Source of the DNA: Stratiformator vulcanicus
Lineage (GTDB): Bacteria; Planctomycetota; Planctomycetia; Planctomycetales; Planctomycetaceae
Direction: 5' to 3'
Assembly: GCF_007744515.1 (NCBI RefSeq)
Contig: NZ_CP036268.1
Coordinates: forward strand, 2,705,712-2,769,711
Length of the DNA stretch: 64,000 bases
The position numbers were made by a program, and so were the translations under genes. The notes under the pieces were generated by a model. The model did not search any database. It saw only the letters and a program-made list of their open reading frames with translations, and had not been told where the DNA came from. Positions 18,538-26,341 of this stretch are shown here, piece after piece (positions within the stretch are counted from its first letter, which is position 1; every line of letters starts with the position of its first letter).

Positions 18538-19557
18538 GTGGCGGTAAAAGTCGGCATCAACGGATTCGGGCGAATCGGTCGTATCACCTTTCGGGCCATG
18601 GCACTGCGTCCGGACGAATTTGAGATCGTTGGTATCAATGATTTGGGCGATCCGAAGTTATTGGGCATGTTGCTGAAGTACGACAGCGTGCAGGGACGAT
18701 TCCCCGGCACCGTGTCGGTCGAAGGCGACACGCTGATCGTCAATGACGAGCCGATCAAAATTTATTCAGAGCGTAACCCCGCCGAACTCCCTTGGGGTGA
18801 GCTCGGATGCGACGTTGCTTTGGAATCAACCGGTATTTTCACGTCGCGGGCGACCGACGCCAAACCGGGCTACGATAGCCACCTCAAAGCGGGCGCCCGC
18901 AAGGTTGTGCTTTCCGCCCCGGCGAAAGATGAAGTCGATCTGACCGTCGTGGCTGGCGTGAATGACTCGGAGCTGACCGCAGATCACAAGTGCATCTCGA
19001 ACGCGAGTTGCACAACCAACTGTCTGGCTCCGATGGTGAAGGTGCTCAACGAAAACTTCGGTTTGGAAGAAGGTCTGATGACCACCATCCACGCTTACAC
19101 CAACGACCAGCAGGTGCTCGACCTGTTGCACAGCGACCCGCACCGGGCCCGGGCCGCGGCACTGAACATCATCCCGACGACAACCGGGGCGGCCAAAGCG
19201 GTCGGTAAGGTTTACCCGGCGGTGAAAGGCAAGCTGACCGGCCTGGCCCTTCGCGTGCCGGTACCGGCGGGAAGCATCACGGACCTTACCGCGACTTTGG
19301 GGAAAGACGTCTCTGTCGATGAGATTAACGCCGCCATGAAGTCGGCCGCTGAAGGGCCGCTCAAAGGCATCATGGAGTACACCGAGGACCCGATCGTCTC
19401 GAGCGACATCGTGGGCAATCCGCACAGCGTCATCTTCGACGGCGAATGGACGACCCGCATCGGATCGCGGATGGTCAAGGTCATGGGCTGGTACGACAAC
19501 GAATTCGGCTACTCGAACCGAACCGCCGACCTGATCGCTAAACTCGCCTCGCTGTAG
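18538..19557 (+). CDS. gapA: Type I glyceraldehyde-3-phosphate dehydrogenase
   Basis: This 339-residue protein is a full-length GAPDH. The NAD-binding start is [12 protein letters not shown], Asp35 in GINDLGD indicates preference for NAD over NADP, the catalytic Cys158 lies in [12 protein letters not shown], and the catalytic His lies in [10 protein letters not shown]. It converts glyceraldehyde-3-phosphate to 1,3-bisphosphoglycerate in glycolysis and gluconeogenesis. The GTG start at 18538 follows a purine-rich GGGGACGGGAG sequence. A terminator-like hairpin lies shortly after the stop, so it is probably transcribed on its own or with partial readthrough into rpe. Confidence 0.97.
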   Translation: MAVKVGINGFGRIGRITFRAMALRPDEFEIVGINDLGDPKLLGMLLKYDSVQGRFPGTVSVEGDTLIVNDEPIKIYSERNPAELPWGELGCDVALESTGIFTSRATDAKPGYDSHLKAGARKVVLSAPAKDEVDLTVVAGVNDSELTADHKCISNASCTTNCLAPMVKVLNENFGLEEGLMTTIHAYTNDQQVLDLLHSDPHRARAAALNIIPTTTGAAKAVGKVYPAVKGKLTGLALRVPVPAGSITDLTATLGKDVSVDEINAAMKSAAEGPLKGIMEYTEDPIVSSDIVGNPHSVIFDGEWTTRIGSRMVKVMGWYDNEFGYSNRTADLIAKLASL

Positions 19558-19572
19558 CGATTCGTGACGAAC

Positions 19573-19628
19573 ATGAACTGTGCCCCGCTTCGTCGCGATC
19601 AGCGATCGAGGCGGGGAAGTTCATTTTC
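19573..19628 (+). terminator. Intrinsic terminator after gapA
   Basis: The arms ATGAACT-GTG-CCCCGC (19573-19588) and GCGGGG-A-AGTTCAT (19611-19624) pair with a small bulge and are followed by a short T-run (about 19624-19627). It begins 16 bases after the gapA stop, the expected position for a rho-independent terminator. Confidence 0.75.
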
Positions 19629-19826
19629 GGCGAAGGCTGAGACGTTGGCTTGCGGTAATAATTGCGTGACGGGTCGTCGCGTTTGACGTCGGCTATTCGA
19701 CATCGGCTAGACGAATGACGATCGATCGGTGACAATTGACCGATGGATCAGAATCGTATCGGTCCTGCAATACCTCTGTCGCACTTTGAAGGTCAAGCCG
19801 GGGATTCCCGAATCGATCCGAGCTGT

Positions 19827-20540
19827 ATGGAACGCAACGAGACAATTCGCCGCTTGAAGCCCGGTCGCCCTGTCATGGGGCCGTCGATGCTGAAATGTGA
19901 TTTCGGCAATCTTGCCGAAGAGATCAGTCGACTCGAAGATGCCGGCGCGGAGGTGCTGCATCTCGACGTGATGGACGGACATTTCGTCCCGAATCTGTCC
20001 TACGGCCCAATGGTGATCGAGCGGATTCGTGAGCGGACCGACCTGCCACTCGATGCCCACCTGATGATTTCCGAGCCGAGTCGCTGGTGGAAGGAATATG
20101 CGGATGCGGGTTGCGATGCGATCACTTTTCACATCGAAGCCGAACCCGATCCAACGGCCAACTTGGCCGCGATTCGCGATGCAGGACTTACGGCTGGCCT
20201 GGCAATCAATCCGCCCACTTCATTTGATCGAATAGAGCCGTTTGTCGACGCGGCGGATCTCGTTCTGGTAATGAGTGTGAATCCGGGATTCGGAGGCCAG
20301 AAATTCATGCCGCAGGTGCTGCCCAAAGTCAGCCGACTTCGTCAGATGGCTGGCGACCGCCTGATTATCTCGATCGACGGCGGAATCGGGACCGAGACAA
20401 TCAGCAGCGCCGCTTCGGCGGGAGCAGAGCTTTTTGTGGCAGGCAGTTCGATCTTCGATGCAGATGATTACGGTGCGGCGATCAAGGCGTTGACGCATCA
20501 AGCCGACATCGCCGAAACAAGTGCAGCCGACGGTCAATGA
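19827..20540 (+). CDS. rpe: Ribulose-phosphate 3-epimerase
   Basis: The 237-residue protein carries the epimerase TIM-barrel motifs: PSMLKCDFGNLAEEI, EVLHLDVMDGHFVPNLSYGP (metal-binding His and Asp), LDAHLMISEP, VLVMSVNPGFGGQKF and the phosphate-binding IDGGIG near the end. It interconverts ribulose-5-phosphate and xylulose-5-phosphate in the pentose phosphate pathway. I start at ATG 19827, about 20 residues before the first barrel strand; the ATG at 19743 would add 28 unusual residues. It is 30 bases upstream of the degenerate phosphatase gene and probably heads the rpe-accD-kinase-helicase-tsaB run. Confidence 0.95.
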   Translation: MERNETIRRLKPGRPVMGPSMLKCDFGNLAEEISRLEDAGAEVLHLDVMDGHFVPNLSYGPMVIERIRERTDLPLDAHLMISEPSRWWKEYADAGCDAITFHIEAEPDPTANLAAIRDAGLTAGLAINPPTSFDRIEPFVDAADLVLVMSVNPGFGGQKFMPQVLPKVSRLRQMAGDRLIISIDGGIGTETISSAASAGAELFVAGSSIFDADDYGAAIKALTHQADIAETSAADGQ

Positions 20541-20570
20541 GACCGATCTGCCGAGCATGAGACGGACCCC

Positions 20571-21305
20571 ATGTGCCAACACTTAGTTTTAATTCGCCCT
20601 CCCGCGACTGACTTTGATGATCAGAATCGGATTCAGGGTCGTCTCGATCTTCCGCTGAGCGATCACGGATCAGCGTCTGTGATGGACTGCGTCGAAGCGC
20701 TGCGAGATGCGAACCTGAACATGATTCTGTGCGACCCCGGGGAACCCGCCTTCAGCACGGCCCAAGAGATTGGTGACGAACTTGACGTGCCGGTCAAGGC
20801 GAAGGAGGAGCTGCGTAATCTCGATCAGGGCTTATGGCAGGGATTGAAGCTCGAAGAGATTCGAAAGAAATACCCGAAGCTGATCCGCCAATGGCAGGAG
20901 TCTCCCGAAGCCGTCTGCCCGCCTCAGGGTGAACCCGTCGGAGACGCACTGGAGCGTGTGCGCAAGGTCCTCAAGCGGCCGCTGAAAAAGAGTGGTCGGA
21001 TCGGCATCGTCGCCGCCGAGCCGCTCGCCTCGTTGATTGCCAGTGTGGCCTGCGGCACAGAGATCGAATTTCGCGGTCCTGTTTGCAGCAGTACCGGCTC
21101 GCCGGTTGAACCACTATTTTTGAATGGCCATTCGACGAAACGGCCTGCCGAGCCGGCGGTCGCTGTGGCGAGCCAAGCCGTCCTGACGTCGAACGGTGAA
21201 CCGCACTCAGATGGCGGCGGCGGTCACGAAGAATCCCGATTCGACGGATCGACTGAGGGGCATCGATTAGCGGAAATGATGCCGGCGGAGGATGATGCGA
21301 AATGA
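20571..21305 (+). CDS. Degenerate histidine-phosphatase (phosphoglycerate mutase-like) homologue lacking catalytic histidines
   Basis: The 244-residue protein keeps the outline of the histidine phosphatase superfamily: [21 protein letters not shown] and PLSDHG match the usual LVRHGETDWNxxxRxQGxxDxPLxxxG pattern. The nucleophile motif RHG is RPP here (residues 9-11), so the phospho-accepting His is absent. The second catalytic His, normally in a VSHG-like motif, is missing from [12 protein letters not shown] (about residue 145). Catalysis by the usual mechanism is therefore unlikely. The C-terminal 60 residues are low-complexity. The gene overlaps accD as ATGA, so the products are made together and a regulatory or scaffolding role near acetyl-CoA carboxylase is a reasonable guess. 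Confidence 0.8.
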   Translation: MCQHLVLIRPPATDFDDQNRIQGRLDLPLSDHGSASVMDCVEALRDANLNMILCDPGEPAFSTAQEIGDELDVPVKAKEELRNLDQGLWQGLKLEEIRKKYPKLIRQWQESPEAVCPPQGEPVGDALERVRKVLKRPLKKSGRIGIVAAEPLASLIASVACGTEIEFRGPVCSSTGSPVEPLFLNGHSTKRPAEPAVAVASQAVLTSNGEPHSDGGGGHEESRFDGSTEGHRLAEMMPAEDDAK

Positions 21306-22180
21306 GTAACGACGCAGCAGTTCCCAATGGTGCGAGTTCGGCGGCAACAGCGAGTGCGCCGAATCGTCAGAGCGACCGTCCGAAAAAACGCGGCGTCCCC
21401 GAAGGCCTGTGGGTCAAGTGTCCGGCCTGCGGGGCCACTGTTTTCCGCAAGCTGATTGACCGACAGTCGGGTCTGTGCCCTGAATGCGGACATCATTTTT
21501 ACGTTTCCGCTGCCGAACGAATCCGTCAACTATTCGACGAAGACAGCTTCGAGGAATGGTTTACGGAATTGCGGCCACTCGATCCTCTCGAGTTCTCTGA
21601 CAAGCGGCCTTATGCGGACCGGCTGGTCGAAGAGCAGGCGAAGACTGGTTTATCCGAGGCATGTGTCGCCGGGAAAGGTTATATGCGCGGCCGACCGGTT
21701 ATCTTTGCCATGACCGACTCTGCTTTCATCATGGGGAGCATGGGTTCGGTCGTGGGCGAAAAGCTGACCCGTTCGATCGAGAAGGCGACGGAGTTGAGGC
21801 TGCCACTGGTCATCTTGAGCGGCTCCGGCGGTGGCGCAAGAATGCATGAGGGCATTCTGTCGCTAATGCAAATGGGCAAGGTGTCTGCGGCATTGGCGCG
21901 ATTTCATGCGGCAGGTGGGTTATTCATTTCGATTTTGACTAACCCGACTATGGGCGGCGTTGCGGCGAGCTTTGCGTCGCTCGGAGACATTATTATCGCT
22001 GAGCCCAAAGCGCTCGTCGGTTTCGCGGGGCCTCGCGTGGTCCAGGCAACCGTGAAGGTTCAATTGCCACCCGGGTTTCAGACCAGCGAGTTTCTGCTCG
22101 AGCACGGATTTATCGATCGAATTGTCCCCCGGCCGGAACTTCGGACCGAGGTAGCGCGGCTGGTCGACTATTGCGGCTGA
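21302..22180 (+). CDS. accD: Acetyl-CoA carboxylase carboxyltransferase subunit beta
   Basis: The 292-residue protein has the N-terminal zinc ribbon of AccD (CPACG near residue 41, CPECG near residue 60) preceded by about 35 polar residues. The crotonase-like carboxyltransferase domain follows ([64 protein letters not shown]). With AccA it transfers carboxyl from biotin to acetyl-CoA, the first committed step of fatty-acid synthesis. Its start overlaps the upstream gene (ATGA), and a protein kinase follows 28 bases downstream. AccA is not in the window. Confidence 0.96.
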   Translation: MSNDAAVPNGASSAATASAPNRQSDRPKKRGVPEGLWVKCPACGATVFRKLIDRQSGLCPECGHHFYVSAAERIRQLFDEDSFEEWFTELRPLDPLEFSDKRPYADRLVEEQAKTGLSEACVAGKGYMRGRPVIFAMTDSAFIMGSMGSVVGEKLTRSIEKATELRLPLVILSGSGGGARMHEGILSLMQMGKVSAALARFHAAGGLFISILTNPTMGGVAASFASLGDIIIAEPKALVGFAGPRVVQATVKVQLPPGFQTSEFLLEHGFIDRIVPRPELRTEVARLVDYCG

Positions 22181-22207
22181 CCGAAATCTCACTTCGACCT
22201 CCTTCCC

Positions 22208-23104
22208 ATGTCTTTTCTAAAACGCCTGTTCGGAAAGAGACCAAAGCGGGTCAATATTAAGCGCCGATTCGATCTCATCGGGCCGATCGGGCAGGGGAGC
22301 ATGTCGAAAGTCTGGAAAGCTTTCGACAACGAAGTTGGCCGACAGGCTGCCCTCAAAATCCTCGATCGCGAAAAGACGGATCGCTTCGAAGCTCGGTTTG
22401 AGCGGCGAGAAAAACCGAGCGAAGGCGAAATTGCGGTATCTCTGTCGCACCCTTTCGTCGTTCGCACTTACGAGCACGGGCTCACCAAGGATGGGGAGGC
22501 ATTTCTCGCTATGGAATATCTCGAAGGAACGACGTTAGCCGCGCGGGTCGGTGCGGAATCTGAGCCCGATCCGGGCGAGCGCTGCCGATGGTTCATCGAA
22601 CTCGGACGTGCAATCGAATATCTTCATTCCTGCCGGTACCTGCATCGCGATATCAGCCCTCGAAACTCTTTCATCACTGTCAACGGGCGCATCAAATTAC
22701 TTGATTTCGGACTGACGATCCCTCTGCAGAAAGAGTTCTGTCGACCGGGTAATCGGACCGGAACTGCCAACTACATGGCTCCTGAACTGATTCGACGTCA
22801 ACAAACCGACGAACGCGTCGATGTGTTTGCCTACTCGGTGACCTGTTTCGAATTGGCGACGGGGCAGCGTCCCTGGCAACCGGCGAAATCGCTTGATGCC
22901 ATGATGCATCACATGAATACTCCGCCGAAGTCGATGGTCGAACTGGCGCCAAAGTTTGGAACTGAAGTCGCGGATGTGATCATGCAGGGCATGGCCACCG
23001 ACCGCGATCGGCGATGGCCATCAATGACTCGCATGTTGACCGCGTTGGATCAGGCGCGTCCGAAAGAAAGTTCTCCGCCGACCGCGTGCGCCGGGTCGAA
23101 ATGA
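22208..23104 (+). CDS. Cytosolic serine/threonine protein kinase with atypical catalytic loop
   Basis: The 298-residue protein is a single Hanks-type kinase domain without membrane segment. The glycine loop is IGQGSMSKVWKAF, the ATP-binding Lys50 lies in AALKIL, the catalytic loop is LHRDISPRNSF (Asp148, Asn153), DFG begins at Asp166, and the activation segment ends TANYMAPELI. The usual Lys two residues after the catalytic Asp (HRDLK) is Ser150 here, which is uncommon in Ser/Thr kinases and may lower or alter activity. It sits between accD and the helicase gene, with its stop overlapping the next ATG (ATGA). Substrates are unknown; AccD and the helicase are obvious candidates by position. 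Confidence 0.9.
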   Translation: MSFLKRLFGKRPKRVNIKRRFDLIGPIGQGSMSKVWKAFDNEVGRQAALKILDREKTDRFEARFERREKPSEGEIAVSLSHPFVVRTYEHGLTKDGEAFLAMEYLEGTTLAARVGAESEPDPGERCRWFIELGRAIEYLHSCRYLHRDISPRNSFITVNGRIKLLDFGLTIPLQKEFCRPGNRTGTANYMAPELIRRQQTDERVDVFAYSVTCFELATGQRPWQPAKSLDAMMHHMNTPPKSMVELAPKFGTEVADVIMQGMATDRDRRWPSMTRMLTALDQARPKESSPPTACAGSK

Positions 23105-25095
23105 TGTCACGCGTCGATGTGATTTTATCCGGACTGAACGCAGCTCAGGCCGATGCGGTTCAGTATCTTGACGGACCGTTGCTGGTCTTGGCGGGGGCGG
23201 GAACCGGTAAGACCCGTGTGATCACGAGCCGAATGGCTGAAATGGTGCGGCGGGGCACATCCCCGGAACGCATTCTTTCGGTCACCTTCACGAACAAGGC
23301 GGCCAAGGAGATGCGGGAGCGAGCCGTCGCTTTGATGGGACGGTCGAAGTCGAAGCCGCTCGTCTCAACGTTTCACGCTTATTGCGTTCGTGTTCTCCGC
23401 GAGGAAATCGAACGGCTCGGCTATCCCAAGACCTTCGCAATCTATGATCGTGGCGATCAGGAAACGGCTGCGCGGGCGGCGCTGCGCGAGGTCCGACTGA
23501 CCGACAAAGCCATGAAGCCGGCCGATTTGCTCAGCCGAATCAGCCGCTGGAAGATGAACGGTGTCTCTCCCGACGAAGCGACGGAGAACACCGAAGATGA
23601 TCTCGATCTGCTCTCGGCGATCGCGTACCGACGTTATCAGGGCATTCTCAAGACATCGGGCGGCGTCGACTTCGATGACCTGCTATTGCTGACTGTGCGA
23701 TTAATGGAAACCGATCCTGAAGTCCGTGCCCGGCAGCAGACGCGATTCGATTTCGTGCAAATTGACGAATACCAGGACACCAACGGGGTGCAGTTTCGTT
23801 TAGTCCAGTCCCTCGTCGAGCATCACCAACAGCTTTGTGTCGTCGGTGATGACGACCAATCGATTTACGGCTGGCGGGGCGCCGAGGTCACGCACATTCT
23901 GAATTTCGGCCGGCACTTTCCGAGTGCGAAGGTCATCCGGCTCGAAGACAACTATCGATGCAAAATCGATATTCTCGACCTCGCAAACGAACTTGTTCGG
24001 CACAATCGCGACCGGCACCCGAAGAAACTCAGAGCGGGCCGAAGCGGCTCTGCCGACGTCAAATTCCTGGAATTCGACGACGAGACCGAAGAAGCTCGGC
24101 AGTTGGCGTTCGAACTTGATTATCTCATCAATCAGACCGGAGTTCCGCCGTCCGACATTGCGGTACTGTTTCGCACCAACGAACAACCACGCGTGATCGA
24201 ATCGGAATTTCGCCGTAAGCGGCTGCCGTATTTATTGCTCGGCGGGCAATCATTTTTTGATCGCAAAGAAATTCGCGACCTGCTCGGGTATTTGCGCGTT
24301 GTGATCAACCCGCAAGACCGGCAGGCGCTGGCGCGGATCATCAACACCCCCGCCCGTGGGATCGGTCGGACGACGGTGGAGAAGGTTGTCGACGCGGCGG
24401 TGAAAACGAAAGTCGACTTCTGGTCAGCGGCTGAACAACTCGCAGTGCAGGGCGTTCTGGGTCCCAAGCCGATCAATGCCATTCGCGGATTGCGATCGCT
24501 CGTCAAGAAGTATCGCGACCGTTTTCAAGCTCAACCCGCTCGCTTGCACGACGCGATGTCGGAATTGATCGACGAAATCGAATATCGGGCGGAGATCGAA
24601 CGCCTCTACAGCGAACCGACGCAACAGCTCGGCCGCGCCGCGGCCCTCGATCAACTACTCGAAACAATGCGCGAATACGCGGCCGCGGCGAAACGGCCCT
24701 CGCTCGGCGGATTTCTCGAAGAGACGTCACTCGACGGACGGGACTTCGCGACCGAGGAAAAATCGGGGCGTGACGCGAACTCCATCCGATTGATGACGCT
24801 GCACAGCGCGAAGGGATTGGAATTTCCGCGGGTGTATCTTGTCGGAATGGAGGAAGGTCTGCTGCCGCATCGCCGCAGTCTCGACATCGGTGGCGCCGCG
24901 ATTGAAGAGGAGCGGCGGCTCGCCTACGTCGGCATCACTCGCGCGATGAACTCCCTGACGCTCAGCCGTGCCCTTGCGCGTCGGAAATGGGGCAAATTAC
25001 GCCCGACGATTCCGTCACGTTTTCTTGCCGAGATGCGGTCCGAATTGGCGATCGAAGGGAATCCCGATGCCGGTGCAAAGGAGCTCGCCTCGTGA
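23101..25095 (+). CDS. UvrD/PcrA/Rep-type superfamily 1 DNA helicase
   Basis: The 664-residue protein holds the SF1A helicase motifs: Q-motif LNAAQADAV, Walker A LAGAGTGKT, motif Ia VTFTNKAAKEM, motif II QIDEYQDTN, motif III VGDDDQSIYGWRGA, motif IV LEDNYR, motif V TLHSAKGLEFPRVYLVGMEEG and motif VI EERRLAYVGITRAM. Such helicases unwind DNA 3' to 5' during repair and replication restart. It is a little shorter than typical UvrD, so whether it is UvrD, PcrA or Rep is left open. ATG 23101 overlaps the kinase stop; the further-upstream frame start lies inside the kinase gene. Its stop overlaps tsaB (GTGA). Confidence 0.93.
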   Translation: MMSRVDVILSGLNAAQADAVQYLDGPLLVLAGAGTGKTRVITSRMAEMVRRGTSPERILSVTFTNKAAKEMRERAVALMGRSKSKPLVSTFHAYCVRVLREEIERLGYPKTFAIYDRGDQETAARAALREVRLTDKAMKPADLLSRISRWKMNGVSPDEATENTEDDLDLLSAIAYRRYQGILKTSGGVDFDDLLLLTVRLMETDPEVRARQQTRFDFVQIDEYQDTNGVQFRLVQSLVEHHQQLCVVGDDDQSIYGWRGAEVTHILNFGRHFPSAKVIRLEDNYRCKIDILDLANELVRHNRDRHPKKLRAGRSGSADVKFLEFDDETEEARQLAFELDYLINQTGVPPSDIAVLFRTNEQPRVIESEFRRKRLPYLLLGGQSFFDRKEIRDLLGYLRVVINPQDRQALARIINTPARGIGRTTVEKVVDAAVKTKVDFWSAAEQLAVQGVLGPKPINAIRGLRSLVKKYRDRFQAQPARLHDAMSELIDEIEYRAEIERLYSEPTQQLGRAAALDQLLETMREYAAAAKRPSLGGFLEETSLDGRDFATEEKSGRDANSIRLMTLHSAKGLEFPRVYLVGMEEGLLPHRRSLDIGGAAIEEERRLAYVGITRAMNSLTLSRALARRKWGKLRPTIPSRFLAEMRSELAIEGNPDAGAKELAS

Positions 25096-25778
25096 TCGTC
25101 CTGGGCATTGAAACTTCGGTCCGTCCCGGGTCACTCGCCTTGATGAGCGACGGGCAACTACTTGAAGAGCGGTTGATCGAACGCGAAGGTCGGCGTCAGG
25201 CCCAAGCCATTGTGAGCGAGGCCAAGGCTTTGACTCTGGCGCACGGGTATTCGCTCAACGAGGTCGGGTTGATCGGCGTCAGCCACGGTCCCGGGAGTTT
25301 TACCGGTCTGCGCGTCGGAATCACATTTGCGAAAACACTCGCCTATGCGATCGGTTGCCGCCTCGTCGCCGTCGCAACGCCGGAGGTCATCGCCCATCAG
25401 TCGAGATGCGACGAGACTCAGTGTGTGGTCATGATTGATGCCCAACGGGGCGACGTGTTTGCTCAACGCTTCGAAAAAATCGATTCGATGTGGAGAGCGA
25501 CATCGCCAATGCGGGTTTTATCTGCGAATCAAGTGCTGTCGGATGTCGCTGAAGACGGCGGTTCAATCCTGCTGACTGGACCGGGTCGTCCTCGAGGTGA
25601 CGCCACGAAACCGGACACAGGGTTCCAAGTTGCGGACGACGTACAGGCGGTTCCGATGGCCGCGACCGTCGCTCGACTATCGATCGACACGCAGAGAAAT
25701 TGCGACGCCTGTGACCCGTTCGAACTCGAACCGCTGTATGTGCGTGTCAGTGCGGCCGAGGAAAAAAATCCTGCTTGA
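25092..25778 (+). CDS. tsaB: tRNA threonylcarbamoyladenosine biosynthesis protein TsaB
   Basis: The 228-residue product has the ASKHA-fold start IVLGIETSVRPGSLAL and the motif GVSHGPGSFTGLRVGITFAKTLAY that is characteristic of TsaB (YeaZ). TsaB partners with TsaD and TsaE to make t6A on ANN-decoding tRNAs. TsaB itself lacks the full metal site and acts as a scaffold. The GTG start at 25092 overlaps the helicase stop (GTGA). TsaD, TsaE and TsaC are not in the window. Confidence 0.92.
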   Translation: MIVLGIETSVRPGSLALMSDGQLLEERLIEREGRRQAQAIVSEAKALTLAHGYSLNEVGLIGVSHGPGSFTGLRVGITFAKTLAYAIGCRLVAVATPEVIAHQSRCDETQCVVMIDAQRGDVFAQRFEKIDSMWRATSPMRVLSANQVLSDVAEDGGSILLTGPGRPRGDATKPDTGFQVADDVQAVPMAATVARLSIDTQRNCDACDPFELEPLYVRVSAAEEKNPA

Positions 25779-25872
25779 AGTCTTCGACCGGATTCATTTG
25801 TGTGCCGCCGATGGCATCGAGCAATGCGTCAAATTATACTGCCCCGTCAGCCGCCGCCCGATCCGCGGCGAA

Positions 25873-25896
25873 ACTCGGACCGTCGGATGTCCGAGT
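25873..25896. other. Stem-loop between tsaB and the next gene
   Basis: Perfect 8-bp arms ACTCGGAC and GTCCGAGT enclose an 8-base loop, 95 bases after the tsaB stop and 38 bases before the next start. No T-run follows. It may be a weak terminator or a leader structure. Confidence 0.4.
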
Positions 25897-25933
25897 GCCT
25901 GATCCGCACCGGTCTTGTTGGAAGGACTAAACC

Positions 25934-26257
25934 ATGGCGCTGTATGAGATCGAAACCAACCAGCACATTATGATTAGCTGGGCGGAGAACCAAGACGATG
26001 CGGTCCAGATCGCAGAAAAACACTACCCTGAAGAAGAGGTCGTCCGCGTTACGCGAAGGCCCCGCGACATTTGGGTGATCTCCAAAGGTATGCTCGGGAT
26101 TCGCGATTCCGTCGAACCATGTGACACGGCCCGCGACTGCCTTTCGCGGGCTCGCGGCGACAAAGTTCACGCCATCCGCCTCTACATGCTTGATACCGGC
26201 AGCGATCTGCATGAAGCCCAGCGGGCGATCGAAACGAACATGTCGCTCGGCTGGTAG
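25934..26257 (+). CDS. Conserved-looking small protein of unknown function
   Basis: This 107-residue cytosolic protein follows a good Shine-Dalgarno sequence (GGAAGGA, about 7 bases from the ATG). It reads as a compact alpha/beta protein: ALYEIETNQHIMISWAENQDDAVQIAEKHYPEEEVVRV at the N-terminus, then RPRDIWVISKG, and a helical C-terminus with DLHEAQRAIETNMSLGW. No catalytic or metal-binding motif is seen. It is followed by a strong bidirectional terminator. I cannot assign a function. Confidence 0.72.
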   Translation: MALYEIETNQHIMISWAENQDDAVQIAEKHYPEEEVVRVTRRPRDIWVISKGMLGIRDSVEPCDTARDCLSRARGDKVHAIRLYMLDTGSDLHEAQRAIETNMSLGW

Positions 26258-26286
26258 CCGTCGAAGAATAGTTCTGCCCCAACAAG

Positions 26287-26316
26287 AAAGCCCACGAGTC
26301 TGACTCGTGGGCTTTT
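26287..26316. terminator. Strong bidirectional intrinsic terminator
   Basis: A 13-bp perfect stem (26287-26299 with 26303-26315, AAAGCCCACGAGT and complement) with a 3-base loop is flanked by A on one side and T on the other. It lies between the convergent ends of the 107-residue protein gene (26257) and secDF (26342), so it can serve both strands. Confidence 0.92.
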
Positions 26317-26341
26317 CGCATATCAATCGCAGGCCAGCGCT

